Shown here: piece by piece, positions 42,873 to 52,905 of the stretch | Layout of the letters: each line of letters starts with the position of its first letter | Numbering within the stretch: the stretch's first letter is position 1 | Source: Septoria linicola | Lineage: Eukaryota > Ascomycota > Dothideomycetes > Mycosphaerellales > Mycosphaerellaceae | Assembly (NCBI GenBank): GCA_024114885.1 | Contig: CP099420.1 | Location: forward strand, 2,046,001 to 2,110,000 | DNA: 64,000 nt | Direction of reading: 5' to 3' | Position numbers and translations under genes: made by a program | The notes under the pieces: model-generated | What the model saw: the letters and a program-made list of their open reading frames with translations, nothing else | Told to the model about the DNA's origin: nothing | Databases searched by the model: none

Positions 42873-43546
42873 CTAGGCTTCCGTCTTCTTGCCCTTCTTT
42901 TGCTCGACCTTGAGCAGCAACGCACGATTAATGTGTGGCAATACACCTCCAAAGGCAATAGTGGCGCGGATTAAAGTATCGAGCTCCTCGTCACCTCTAA
43001 TCGCGAGCTGAAGGTGACGTGGCGTGATGCGCTTCACCTTGAGATCCTTCGCGGCGTTTCCAGCAAGCTCAAGGACTTCGGCGGTGAGGTATTCGAGGAC
43101 GGCGGTAACATAAACAGCGGCCTTCGCTCCAACGCGCATCTTGTTCTGAGTCTGCGACTTCAAGAAACGCTTGACACGTCCACATGGGAACTAGGTGGGG
43201 TAAACAAGTCAGCTCGGTCTTCCAAGCAGTGTTTGCACGCGCAAACTCGGCGCGAAGACCAGGGCATCGAGTGTGTGGTGCGGTCTGCGACACACGGCCT
43301 GATTCCGAGCAAGAATGGGCTTTGCGACGCGCTCTTCTGCCCATGCCTGCCGTGTTGAATCTTGTCGCGAATCGAGCAAAACACGCACCTGGAGACCAGC
43401 TTTGGCCGAGTGCGACTTCTGCGCTTTTCCGCTGTTATCGCCACCTGCTTTACCTCCAGTCTTGCCTCCAGTCTTGCCTGCCTAGATGTTAGATGCGCCC
43501 GTGACTCGAACTTGCGCAACCTTTGCGTACCCTTTCCTCCTGCCAT
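42873..43546 (-). CDS. HTZ1: Histone variant H2A.Z
   Basis: Three exons: 43546-43531 (16 nt, MAGGK plus one base), 43477-43389 and 43190-42873, giving 140 aa. The Gly/Lys-rich tail is followed by QKSHSAKAGLQ joined to FPCGRVKRFLKSQ. The histone fold and extended acidic patch read AAVYVTAVLEYLTAEVLELA, LAIRGDEELDTLIRATIAFG and GVLPHINRALLLKVEQKKGK. GDEELDTLI and the missing SQ end separate H2A.Z from canonical H2A. H2A.Z is placed at promoters by SWR1. The first acceptor was set at 43478 (GGCAG) because the one at 43482 shifts the frame. The second intron is 198 nt (donor GTGCGT, acceptor CCACCTAG). Confidence 0.96.
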
Positions 43547-45150
43547 TGCGTCGATAGTGTCTGTCAAAGGGTGAGATGATGGTTGAGTATACTGCAGTAT
43601 CGAAAATCGTCGGCGATGTTGGTGTTGCGGGAGGAATGCTGGTGGCTGATGCAATGTTATGATATCGAGGGAAGCGCGTCTATCCAGATTTGCTGGGCGT
43701 CTCGGCAAAGTGCGGGAGAACTTGTGCGCCAGAACGTCCGTGCTTTTTGAGGAGCTGCAGCCAAATATGTGCTACGATGAGCAACAAACCACCGAGTAGC
43801 TTTGACGGAGCTGTGTGTGTCTGATAGACCAGGCAAGATAGGGTCCTTGCGCGTCCTGTGTAGCTGTTATGCATTCAGTTGCAATTTAGGTCTCACAAAT
43901 GCCAAGTTTTGTTCGTTCGAGCGTAGCACGTGGTGAGGCAGCAGTGAGGCAATAGCCACATTTTGTTAGTGGGTAACAAAATACTTCTTCATTCTTGAGA
44001 GGAGGGTGAAGCGCGGCGATCACCTTGCTAGACGATGAACGGCATGCGACTAGTGTAAGGTGGGTGACTGTACAGAATTTGTAGACTTATCCTGCGCTGA
44101 GAGTAATGTTAGCCGGACATCTGTCTTGTGGGGAGAAGTCCGTGAGAACTTGCCTGACTGCTAGCAGCGTATCGTAGTCGACGCTCATGGCGCTCTTGCA
44201 AAGTCTGCAGACCTCGAACTGCTAGCCATCGGCCTGCAAGGCTCTATGGCTGGGCGTAGCGAGGCGTGCTCAAGGCTCTGATTGAGGCCTCAATCGACCG
44301 CGCCAGACACCTTCAATATTCTTGAAGGTTGACAGCGCAATAGATGATCCATTCAACTTCTCCGTCAGCAGGTTTTGAGGCCGCAGAACGGAAGTGTGGA
44401 TGGTGTGTTGTGAAGTCTCGTGGAGGACATGCCGTTCTGTCGTCTCGAATTCAAGCTCGGGCAATGGACCAAAGTGGAATAGCGCGAGAACCAGGATGAC
44501 TTCTCTCTCTCTCTCTCTCCTGGGTGCCCTCTCGACTCTTCACGATATGGTCAACAGCTCTTGGAGCTCACTATCATCAGCTTGTTAGATTCTCAAACTG
44601 TAGACCGCTTCGTTTGAGTGTCAATTGGATGACGAGCTCTTGGCCGCACGCTCTCGGCTTCGATGCAAGTGACATGCGTGACACATATCGTCACCTTGAC
44701 CATGGTGCGACGGCCATGCTCCTTCCAGGCGGCATTTGGCTCGAGAGATCGGGTCATCGTGTCAGCTCGTAGGAACAGCGAAGGTGCTTCGTGCGGTCAA
44801 TAGAGAGCAAGAACAGTCGAGTCGGAAGATTTGTAGTCGGTTCAGCGCACTGACAGCTGCGGACTTCCAAGGCACGTGCTAACTTAGTCTTCACACACGC
44901 GCGACAAGCTAGAAAGTTTGGCGAAGACTCGACACCGACTACTTGGTTGTGAGATTCTGCATTGCTATGTCTACAGGACCGAATCGTGACTGCGAGCGTC
45001 ACTACACACGCAACAGCTAATTTTGGCAGCAGATGGCGCACTACTGGCAGAGCATCGAGCCCTAGAAGTCTTGGTCCTCCTTCTGAGCACACTAAGAGCC
45101 CTCAAAAGCGACCTCGCACTGCACGATCACTCTTCATCTCCTCTTCGATC
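43547..45150. other. 1.6 kb intergenic region with a CT tract
   Basis: No gene was recognised. It contains a CT dinucleotide run at about 44501-44519. The early part should hold the H2A.Z promoter. Several ORFs of 60-110 codons overlap on both strands, which points to noise. Confidence 0.5.
44501..44519. repeat. (CT)9 microsatellite
   Basis: A perfect CT dinucleotide run in an intergenic region. Confidence 0.85.
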
Positions 45151-45975
45151 TCATGCATCTCTAGGTCTGATAGATAGCCAGCGCTCCGAATCCTGCTCCA
45201 CCGGCACCCTTATGCCATCGAAGCCGGCAAACCCCAATTCCATCTCGAGCAAAATGCTCCTGGACTTGCGTGTCAAAAGACGTGCGCACCGCTGGTCACC
45301 ATCGTACCAGCTTAGCCAAAGATCCTGCCTGCGGTGGTCAGCCAGTAGCCGATCCATGACATCCGCGACTGACATGTCTGGCAGGCGGATGAAAAGCACG
45401 ATCCCTCTAACATGATCGACAAGCCGAACTCTCTGGAATGTCTTGGGGAAAATGTATATCTCGTCCGACGCAATGACAGGGCTTGCAGAGATTTGCGATT
45501 TCGACCAGACTGGGACACTGACTGTTCTCTCATAAACTTTGTCAGCCACTGCGCCGACACGGTTGGTCTCGCAGCGTCGACGTTGTCGATGTTGCTCATT
45601 CGAAGCCATGTGTACCGGGCTGAAGGGCAGTCCTTCGCCCCAACTGTGGCGCTCTCTGGTGTTCGACTTCCTCGACCACATCTCACGGTAGTACGCCCAT
45701 GCATCTCGGATTGGCGACGCATGGGTAGGCGAACGAGCGTGAAGGGTCGTCTTGTAGCTCATGGGCCCGAGCACGCGCTCACACGTATGGCAGGCCAGGA
45801 CATTGTGGACAATGCAGCAACCGTCTTGATACCACATCTCTCGTTCAAAAGGAAGTGCGGTGCCAGAGGACTGTTCACGGCACCAATATGTAAATGCACG
45901 GATCTCAATGCCATACTTGTGGATATCATGGTCCGAGAGAAGATAGTGATGCCAGTTGGCAACGGTCAAAGGCAT
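45151..45975 (-). CDS. Hypothetical protein
   Basis: An ATG-started ORF of 274 aa. It has no signal peptide or membrane segment. The composition is mixed, with many Trp, Tyr, Arg and Cys residues, for example NWHHYLLSDHDIHKYGIEIR, CHTCERVLGP and FPKTFQRVRLVDHVRGIVLF. The CxxCxRVLGP block could bind a metal but is not part of a motif I recognise. A 188-codon ORF lies on the opposite strand across much of the same interval, so the strand choice rests on the better-looking composition and length. Unmarked introns or a longer C-terminus are possible. Confidence 0.4.
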   Translation of the reverse strand: MPLTVANWHHYLLSDHDIHKYGIEIRAFTYWCREQSSGTALPFEREMWYQDGCCIVHNVLACHTCERVLGPMSYKTTLHARSPTHASPIRDAWAYYREMWSRKSNTRERHSWGEGLPFSPVHMASNEQHRQRRRCETNRVGAVADKVYERTVSVPVWSKSQISASPVIASDEIYIFPKTFQRVRLVDHVRGIVLFIRLPDMSVADVMDRLLADHRRQDLWLSWYDGDQRCARLLTRKSRSILLEMELGFAGFDGIRVPVEQDSERWLSIRPRDA

Positions 45976-46495
45976 TGAGAGGTGACTGGCTTGGTTCGAG
46001 ATGTCTATGTAATCTGTGTTCCTTCTGCTGTAGCCCTATATAGCCAGACAGAATTGCTTCACGCTTCAATCCGGGCTATCTTTGTTATTGTCAGAATTCA
46101 GAAGTCTTCTTTGCGATATCATTGTCTTTCTGCTTGTCACACGCTCTAGAAAGAGCAACTCGGTCATCTCTCTTCCGTTAGCAAGCGGATATCCAGTCGA
46201 ATCCCGTAGTGAAATTCAGTAGCCGTGAGCACTGTTCGACGCACTCGGCAAACGTACAAGCATTGGCTCGCTTGGCCTGCAGCAAGTTTCGTTTTTCTGC
46301 ATACATCTTACTTGCTGTTTGTGTTTGCTGTAATTTCCAGAAGGATGTCAAAGGTCTTCTCGAGTTCTCTCCGTCTTCACCAACTTGCACCAATACAACA
46401 TCGCAACTTTACCGCTCCTCGATTATAGCGTAAACAACACACCTTGAACTACACTCATATATCCTTCTACCCTCGACCTCAGACCGCATCCCAAA
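45976..46495. other. Intergenic, divergent promoter region
   Basis: 0.52 kb between the hypothetical minus-strand gene and the small helical ORF. The last 100 nt before 46496 are CT/AC-rich and leader-like. Confidence 0.45.
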
Positions 46496-46717
46496 ATGGT
46501 TGGCGAAACCACCTCAGCCGTCCACGAAATGCTGGCCAAGCAGGATGTACTTCTGGCCAAGCACAAGGCGAGCATCATCGACTTCGCGCGCCAGGCACGC
46601 GCAGAAGCTGAAAAGCAGTTCGAGAACGAGCAACAGAGGGAGCAGGCCACGCGAGATTGGTTTACCGAGTTGTGGGTGACGTTGGACCTCGCCTCGCCTG
46701 ACTCTTTCCGTGCATGA
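46496..46717 (+). CDS. Small helical hypothetical protein
   Basis: 73 aa from an ATG in context CAAAATGG after a CT/AC-rich leader. Residues 8-52 (VHEMLAKQDVLLAKHKASII, then ARQARAEAEKQFENEQQREQ) have the charge and Ala pattern of a long amphipathic helix or coiled coil. No family was recognised. A donor-like GTGACG near the C-terminus and a possible acceptor near 46787 mean that the tail could be spliced differently. Confidence 0.45.
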   Translation: MVGETTSAVHEMLAKQDVLLAKHKASIIDFARQARAEAEKQFENEQQREQATRDWFTELWVTLDLASPDSFRA

Positions 46718-47172
46718 TGGACGAGACCGTATGTGAGGAGACCGCTCATTTGTGCACACACTGTAACTGTGCTAATCACCCATGTAGTATCTCCGCAGAT
46801 AAGTAGCTGCCGCGCCCAGAGGGTTCCATACGACTAAAATCCCTGTGGCGCGAAAATTGCGGGAGGAGACTGGTACAACGGGGTGGAGCAAATCATCTTG
46901 AGCAGGAGAAGAGCCTACCGCTCTGAGTACACTCCAGCAGCCAAGCTACCAGAGCGCCGACCATGTTGGGTCGATACCGCAGAACAAGAGCGAGTGACCA
47001 GTACATAGCGTCTGGGTCTCTTCACGGCATACTGTTTTTGCCACTCGCATTCTTCACTACATCCCGGGCAAAGAACGTAGTGCACATCGCTTCCCATCGT
47101 GTATATCTAGATCTTCTGTTTGCTTCCAGTGCTATCCTTACTCTGCTACGCAGCAGAAACGCCCGTGGTGCA
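46718..47172. other. Intergenic / leader of the RBR gene
   Basis: The frame of the RBR gene is open back to an ATG at 46963, but that extension has no domain-like sequence, so I treat it as a leader or an alternative start. Confidence 0.4.
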
Positions 47173-49047
47173 ATGACCATCTCTCCAGCATCATGTCCCG
47201 AAAGTCAGGAGGTTGCGCCGTTAGCATCAAGCAGCGGCCAGCCAACATGGACTTGCTCCGTATGCACATCAGAGCTGCTCTGCCAGCCCTATTCTATCGA
47301 CAACAGCCGAGTGTGTGCGCCATGTATCAGGCGTCTTTTCGAGCTTGCACTCACTAACGACTGGCCGGCAAGATGGGGCCGACAAGTTCTCGACCATCAA
47401 GACTTCCGCCATGTGCTTGATCGATATCTCCTTCGACAACTTGATGAGAGGGCCAGAGAGCAGAGCTGCCCAGTGCCTGACAGAGTCTACTGTCGCCAGC
47501 AACATCCTCCAGGCAGGGGCCGAGAGTGCACCGCATTCATCGGACGGCGATCAAGAGGCGAGGTAATCTGCAAATTGTGCAGGAACTGCGGCCTTTACAC
47601 CTGCTTGAGGTGCTTAAAGCGATTCTCGTATGTTTTTGAAGCTGCGCCAGAAACACGAATCCGGCACTTCTGCCACATTCCTCCTGAGCACGACGGGACG
47701 GCTAGGCGAGAGCTCGATGCGGCTTTCGGAGGTCTAAGGCGTGGAAGAGACTATCAAGAGTGTCCCGGATGTAGACTACGCGTCCAGCTAGCAGATGGCT
47801 GCAATCATATCACCTGCACGTGTGGCGAGCAGTTTTGCTATCTCTGCGGCAGGAGAGCTCGAGAGGCTAGCGAGCATTGGGACCGACGACGAGGCCGGTG
47901 TCCGAGGTACGGCCAGCCCGGCGACCAGCAAGCGTTGTATTCCGATGAGGTCGCGTTCGCCGACAACGAGCTCGATAGTGACTCCGATGGCGAGAACGAA
48001 GATTTCGTGCGATATGCGGTGCCAAGATTGCTTGACATTCAAGAGCGACGGGAGTTTGCGCGAAGGCAGCAACATGATGAGCTAAGGGAGCAAGGCCGAC
48101 ATCACGCTCGAGAGCTGGCAGAGAACTGGAATCATCAGGGTGCTCTGGCACGAGCGTACGGCGACGAAGATGATGACGATCCCCAAGGTCGGTCAGCTAG
48201 CGAGCTTCGCAGGCATGCGATCGACCACGGTCGACCTCTCGAGCTTCAGAATCGATGGCCAGGCGGAAGGGCTGGCACTTCGCATGACGTGAGAGCACAT
48301 GATGCGACAAGTGAAGCGTCCCCGAGAGGTGTTCGCTTATTGAACAGATATGACCGAGGTTGGCGCGAAAATGCTGATGAACAGTCCCGAATGGTTGAGC
48401 GCGGCCCGCAGAGTCCTTTACGACTACACGAACCAGCACAAAGACACCATACGCGATCCTGGCAAGTTCAAGAAAGGGAGGTAGGTGGATCGGAGTCGAG
48501 CGATGAGGCCGCGAGTCGAAGTCAACGCATGACCGAAAGTACCAGACATGCTCCACAACGCAGTGCGATCCTGTATCCGTATCCTGTACGTCGCAGAGAC
48601 AGCCTACGAAGCAGGCGCCGGACCAGAGACATTGTCGTTGTAGATGATTCTGGCTATGATAGCATGTCAGGACAAAGCGACGAGTTGTCGCAGACAAGTC
48701 TACGCAGCTACCAACGGCCCCATGTTCGTGGCGGCTCGAGAGAACGAAGCAGATCCGTTGATTCGTCTCGCGAGCCTTGGAAGCGGCAGCGAAGTAGCTC
48801 ACCAGCAAGATCGCATATGAATCCGCGCATAAGACTGGAGCATCCTCGGAGAGTCTCAGCTCGCAGGACTTCAGGAAGCAGTGTTCCATTCGGCGAGCTT
48901 CAAGCTGCAAGCCGGGAAGCCTTTGAACGACGATACGGGCAGAGAAGACGCCTGACTGAACAGCCTTCCGCCCAACCAAGACGCAGTATCGCAGGTCGAA
49001 TTTGGAGTTTCTGCCAGGATGTAGGTGATGCGATCTTGCGAGAGTAG
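47173..49047 (+). CDS. RBR (RING-IBR-RING2) E3 ubiquitin ligase with Arg/Ser-rich tail
   Basis: A single exon of 624 aa from 47173 (MTISPASCPESQE); a start at 46963 would add 70 residues. Metal-binding blocks appear in order. A short CSVCTSELL...CAPCIRRLF pair (about residues 28-50) looks like a reduced RING1. An IBR region has CKLCRNCGLYTCLRCLKRF. RING2 has ECPGCRLRVQLADGCNHITC followed by TCGEQFCYLCG. In RBR ligases the Cys after DG in RING2 (DGCNHI here) forms the thioester with ubiquitin. The rest, about 330 residues, is acidic and then Arg/Ser-rich low complexity. The catalytic Cys is present, so activity is plausible. The substrate is unknown. Confidence 0.88.
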   Translation: MTISPASCPESQEVAPLASSSGQPTWTCSVCTSELLCQPYSIDNSRVCAPCIRRLFELALTNDWPARWGRQVLDHQDFRHVLDRYLLRQLDERAREQSCPVPDRVYCRQQHPPGRGRECTAFIGRRSRGEVICKLCRNCGLYTCLRCLKRFSYVFEAAPETRIRHFCHIPPEHDGTARRELDAAFGGLRRGRDYQECPGCRLRVQLADGCNHITCTCGEQFCYLCGRRAREASEHWDRRRGRCPRYGQPGDQQALYSDEVAFADNELDSDSDGENEDFVRYAVPRLLDIQERREFARRQQHDELREQGRHHARELAENWNHQGALARAYGDEDDDDPQGRSASELRRHAIDHGRPLELQNRWPGGRAGTSHDVRAHDATSEASPRGVRLLNRYDRGWRENADEQSRMVERGPQSPLRLHEPAQRHHTRSWQVQEREVGGSESSDEAASRSQRMTESTRHAPQRSAILYPYPVRRRDSLRSRRRTRDIVVVDDSGYDSMSGQSDELSQTSLRSYQRPHVRGGSRERSRSVDSSREPWKRQRSSSPARSHMNPRIRLEHPRRVSARRTSGSSVPFGELQAASREAFERRYGQRRRLTEQPSAQPRRSIAGRIWSFCQDVGDAILRE

Positions 49048-49093
49048 ATTTAACTTCAGTGTGACAAGATAGTTTCCTGTCTTTGACTAGTCA

Positions 49094-50866
49094 TCACTTC
49101 TTGATGCCGACGACGACTAAGTTCCGTGGGCTGAACTTGTAGTCGAATACCGGCTCCACCCACGCTTCTTTGACCTCCTCTTGCTCTTGCAACCAAAGCC
49201 ACCGATCTACTACGATAGCGGCTTCGATCACGCCCGCGGAGAAAGCCATGAGACTCCATATGACGCTGAGCTTCTTCTTGCCTTCCTTCCATTCTTCAGC
49301 GTACCTATCGATCTCCTCATCTGTAATCTCTGCCATCTTTTCCTTGAAAAGCGCACCGTTCTCGGAATCTTGCATCAGCTTCTCCAGTGCTCCTCTCACA
49401 TACTTTGTAAAACTGTCATAGCAGCCTTTGCGAAGGCTGCCGATGACAATGGGAGTGCCGCCACTGCTGTGTCCAGCAGGCGATACACCGCCAACGCAAT
49501 TCGGCGTAGGAGGGCCGACCACTCCGCGGTCGAGGAAGATGCGCTGCAGAAGAGCACGATAGAAGTGGCGAGTGAAGAAGTTCTCACTATCCGAGGGTCC
49601 CCAGTTGGAAGGCGCCTGCACTGCCATCATTCGGGACGTGATGTTCAGCCGCACACCTTTGCTAGAATTAGCGGCGTCTGTATCATCATAATACTCGCAG
49701 TAACGCTGAGACATTGGAAAGCCATGGGGATCTCTAGCTTCGCCGAGTCTCTCGAGGCGCGCATTGTTCGGCCGTAATTGCGGAAGCTTATAGGTCGCGG
49801 GACCCAAGCGCTCCGTGACGAGGTTGTAGCAGCAGCCTACCATAGCTACGCATCGGACTTGTGGATTGACCAGGAGAGAGCGGAGCCCATGGTGGACGAG
49901 ATTGCCACAAGAATGAAGAGACATGACCATGATGTTCTTGCCGGGCGAATCGTCAGGTATGCGGTCGATCACTTCCTTCAAGTCTCCACCTGCTATGCGA
50001 TGCTCGACGTACTGGATTTTGCCCCTCCCAGCAGTGGCCAGCTCAACCTCGGGTGCACGCTGAACGAGTCCAGAGTTATGCTCAGGTGGTGGCGTCGGAA
50101 GATTGGCAGCAATAACAGGAGTTCTCGTGGCGGAGACCGGATCGAAGCCGTTCCTAAAAGCCTTCTTATCTCGCATGATTTTCTGTTTCACCGCCAACTT
50201 GGCCATAACGTCGTACTCTTTTGCACGCTCAGCGTTCTCTTGCCTGCTCTCGATCGCCACAATGTTCCTATTGTACGGCTCGCTGGCAAGAGCGCGTCCT
50301 AGATAGTTCTGTCCGGAGCCAAAGTCCACAAGGTGAGTCACTGGTTGGTTAGCAGAATCGCCTATGGATCTCGCGAGATTGTCAAGATATGAAGCGAAGA
50401 GACCGACTTCATGAACTTTCTTAACGTTCATGCCAACCGCGACATTGCGCGCGAGCTTTTGCACTTGCTTGACCTGCCTGTTGCGTGAACATTGGGACCC
50501 TCCAGGCTCCCGAAGCAGAAGATGCTGCCTTACTCGGCGAATGTATGCTAACAGACTTGCAGGAGGCAACATCTCTACCTCTCCGCTAGCATTGCTCTCG
50601 AGACTAGACAGATCGTCTCTAATCAACAGGTCCACAACTCCCATAGGATCGCAATACTGGAAGAAGTCGCGCCAGTCCTGAGGCAGTATCCTATCGTAAA
50701 GCTGTGGGGTGCTTGTGAAGAAGTCCAGGATATGTACACCGCCACACAGCGTCCGCAGTGTGTCGTCGGTCCCAACAAAGCCCAGAAGCGAGCTCACATA
50801 TTCTTCTGTGCTGGAGAACTCGTCCGCATAGGGTAGTGGCCGATCCGGCCCAATCGATCCAGTCAT
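49094..50866 (-). CDS. METTL25-like methyltransferase-domain protein
   Basis: A single exon of 590 aa, convergent with the RBR gene (46 bp between stops). The SAM-binding motif I reads LVDFGSGQNYLGRALA near residue 185 and is followed by NIVAIESRQENAERAK (acidic post-motif). Further conserved parts are IMVMSLHSCGNLVHHGLRSL and VAMVGCCYNLVTERL, which match the METTL25/RRNAD1 (Methyltransf_32) family; the HSCGNL and GCCYNL blocks are typical of it. Human METTL25 has no firmly assigned substrate. The Gly-rich motif is intact, so SAM binding is expected. Confidence 0.88.
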   Translation of the reverse strand: MTGSIGPDRPLPYADEFSSTEEYVSSLLGFVGTDDTLRTLCGGVHILDFFTSTPQLYDRILPQDWRDFFQYCDPMGVVDLLIRDDLSSLESNASGEVEMLPPASLLAYIRRVRQHLLLREPGGSQCSRNRQVKQVQKLARNVAVGMNVKKVHEVGLFASYLDNLARSIGDSANQPVTHLVDFGSGQNYLGRALASEPYNRNIVAIESRQENAERAKEYDVMAKLAVKQKIMRDKKAFRNGFDPVSATRTPVIAANLPTPPPEHNSGLVQRAPEVELATAGRGKIQYVEHRIAGGDLKEVIDRIPDDSPGKNIMVMSLHSCGNLVHHGLRSLLVNPQVRCVAMVGCCYNLVTERLGPATYKLPQLRPNNARLERLGEARDPHGFPMSQRYCEYYDDTDAANSSKGVRLNITSRMMAVQAPSNWGPSDSENFFTRHFYRALLQRIFLDRGVVGPPTPNCVGGVSPAGHSSGGTPIVIGSLRKGCYDSFTKYVRGALEKLMQDSENGALFKEKMAEITDEEIDRYAEEWKEGKKKLSVIWSLMAFSAGVIEAAIVVDRWLWLQEQEEVKEAWVEPVFDYKFSPRNLVVVGIKK

Positions 50867-51204
50867 CTTTCATGGTCCCACTATACGAGCTCGCGTCCCG
50901 CCAATGATTCCTGCTTGTCGACAGAGCTCGACCTCATATAAGATGCATGTGACACAGGACAGTACGATCCCGCAGCAGCAGTGAAGAATCGTGAAATTGG
51001 AAGCCGGCAGTCGCCTGCGCCACAATAAGCTCGAAAAGTCGTGAACACAAGTTTCACATCTTCTGACAGAAAAACTTCACTTTCCTCGACACGTCCGTTC
51101 CACTTTACGCGTCTCCGCCCAGATTCCAACTCGCCCTTACCAACTAGCAGACCAAACCAAATCAACTTACCAGTCAATCACAAGCTCGATCCTCACCAGC
51201 AAAG
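50867..51204. promoter_or_regulatory. Divergent promoter, METTL25-like / zinc-binding protein
   Basis: 338 bp between two ATGs that point away from each other, ending in a CT/CA-rich leader before 51205. No gene was recognised. Confidence 0.5.
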
Positions 51205-51514
51205 ATGCCTATCAGCAAGAAAGACCGCGTCCGAAAGGAGCAGAAGAAGGCCGATGCCGCCGGCACTCGAGCCGCCGTTCACGCAAATGGAACTCCAGTC
51301 AAAGCAGCCAAGCCAAAGTCGATATGTGCCTACTGTCGCAAGGAGCTCGTAAGTAGCCAAAAGTCTCACTTGAGGGGTTCGTCAAGTGTCGCGCCAAGAT
51401 TTCTGACCGGGACTTGTACAGGACAACACAAACCTAAAGATTCTCGAGCAGCACGCAGACACGCACAACGAGCAGTGGCCCAAGGAGAAGTGCTGGCCAA
51501 ATGAGTTCAAATGA
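51205..51514 (+). CDS. Small zinc-binding protein, At2g23090/SERF-like
   Basis: Exons 51205-51348 and 51422-51514 give 78 aa. The intron (donor GTAAGT, acceptor CTTGTACAG) joins YCRKEL to DNTNLKILEQH. The N-terminus is Lys/Ala-rich (MPISKKDRVRKEQKKADAAG), as in 4F5/SERF-type proteins. The C-terminal half has CAYCRKEL, then LEQHADTHNEQWPKEKCWP, giving a C-x2-C...H-x3-H arrangement for one zinc ion. This pair of features defines a small conserved eukaryotic family of unknown function. Confidence 0.88.
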
Positions 51515-51828
51515 GCGAATCAGAAGGCACGGATGCATTGTTTTGGTGGCGAGCGAGATTCGTTGAGTCGAGGTGGACGGTAGGTGGCGAGGCGTGATTG
51601 AGCGAAAGAACGCGAGCGAAGAAGTTCCGGTCGACTTGTTACATACGATATGGCGTCAGGCGATAGGAAAGCATCACGTGCGAAAGGCCTGCGATGCTGG
51701 AGGACAGCAGATATGATACCCAGAAAATGAAAATGATTTGCAGATGAGTCCGAATTGAGTATGCATGTAAGAGAAGGCTTGCCACGAAACCTCTGAAGGC
51801 ACCCGCAGAGATCAGAGACGTGTCCCAC
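51515..51828. other. Intergenic between convergent genes
   Basis: 0.31 kb of 3' sequence. Nothing was recognised. Confidence 0.5.
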
Positions 51829-52836
51829 TCATCCGAGAGGCACAAAGTATCTCTCAGCTCTTGGCCTCTCCCGTCCGGCTGGCACGCCAACAACATACGT
51901 CTGCGTATTGTCCACGTTCATCGCTGACAATCGATCCAGCTCTCTACCCTTTAAGTCAAACACTTCCGCCGCCAAAAGAAAGTTCTCCTCAAAGCCATCG
52001 ACGCGACTGATGTCCACAAGATCAGCCAGTACATCCTCCGCCTCGCTCAGACCAATCTGCTCCTGCACCTCATCGCTCCAAAGCATGTAGCCGATCAAAG
52101 CAAATCGCATCGTAGAGTCCCTCCTGGAGATTTGCAAGCAAGTTGAAAGCACGTCTGCGTCGATAGCAGCCTCTGAGAAAGTGCTGAAAAGGTTCTCCAT
52201 GATGGCGTTTTGCAGATCAAGAATGGACCACTTCTCAGCAAAAGCCCAGCTTTTCACCAACATGATCTGGTAGCTTCCTCGGTCGTCTTCGTCTACCACT
52301 TCCGTGTATTCGCCATCGAAGTCTTGTGGCTTCGGTACTTGTTGATGAAACATCCAGTAGACGAGTATCACGAACACTGAGAACTCAGTGTCAAGGTAAA
52401 GGGTGTTCGGGTCGTTTAGCAGACAGTGTCGATTCAGGTCAGCCGCGAATAGCGGAGATGTACGCATCAAGATGGATCGGCAGATGAGTAGTGGTCGTTC
52501 AGTTCGCTCGCGAGAATAGTGGACGTGCACGAACTTGTATGTTTCTGGCGCACGTAGGACACGCAGCAACTCGAAAGCAGTCTCGTTTGTGCGGCGTTCT
52601 GCATGATGAGGCTGTACTCTGCTGTGATTGTCGTGCGGACCTAAGCCATTGTCGCAAGGCGTCAGCAGGGAGTAGAGTGAATCTGATGATGGTGCCTGCA
52701 TGTTGGCAGTGCTTGTCGGTCCGACTGCAAAGATGGTGTCGATACTGTTCAGAATTCCGGAAGTATTACTGCCAGAAAGCTCAAGAATACTGGTAGCGCC
52801 AGCAGATGTTAAATACGTGTTATTGTTTGCGATCAT
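51829..52836 (-). CDS. Fungal BTB/POZ-like protein, copy 1
   Basis: A single exon of 335 aa from the ATG at 52836; the upstream frame starts only with GTG. The N-terminal 80 residues are Ser/Asn/Thr-rich and probably disordered. The BTB-like fold covers about residues 95-220: FVHVHYSRERTERPLLICRS is the place where fungal BTB proteins have the VxVG..E..F.VH strand, then LYLDTEFSVFVILVYWMFHQ. A helical part follows with MLVKSWAFAEKWSILDLQNA, the KxYVFADKYD-like block of this family. These fungal-expanded proteins may act as adaptors; no role is known. The gene is adjacent to and similar to the next gene. Confidence 0.8.
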   Translation of the reverse strand: MIANNNTYLTSAGATSILELSGSNTSGILNSIDTIFAVGPTSTANMQAPSSDSLYSLLTPCDNGLGPHDNHSRVQPHHAERRTNETAFELLRVLRAPETYKFVHVHYSRERTERPLLICRSILMRTSPLFAADLNRHCLLNDPNTLYLDTEFSVFVILVYWMFHQQVPKPQDFDGEYTEVVDEDDRGSYQIMLVKSWAFAEKWSILDLQNAIMENLFSTFSEAAIDADVLSTCLQISRRDSTMRFALIGYMLWSDEVQEQIGLSEAEDVLADLVDISRVDGFEENFLLAAEVFDLKGRELDRLSAMNVDNTQTYVVGVPAGRERPRAERYFVPLG

Positions 52837-52905
52837 TGTGTTGCTATTGTGAATGCCGTTGAGCAATCTTTCATCACATGTCACTCAAGCGCAGCTGAAG
52901 CAGCA

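Noticed and set aside
45412..45978. Plus-strand ORF of 188 codons opposite the hypothetical gene
   Set aside because: It overlaps the longer minus-strand ORF and has less protein-like composition. Only one strand is likely to be real.
46963..47172. 70-residue N-terminal extension of the RBR ligase
   Set aside because: It has an ATG, but the sequence does not resemble a domain or targeting signal and precedes a better start. Kept as an alternative only.
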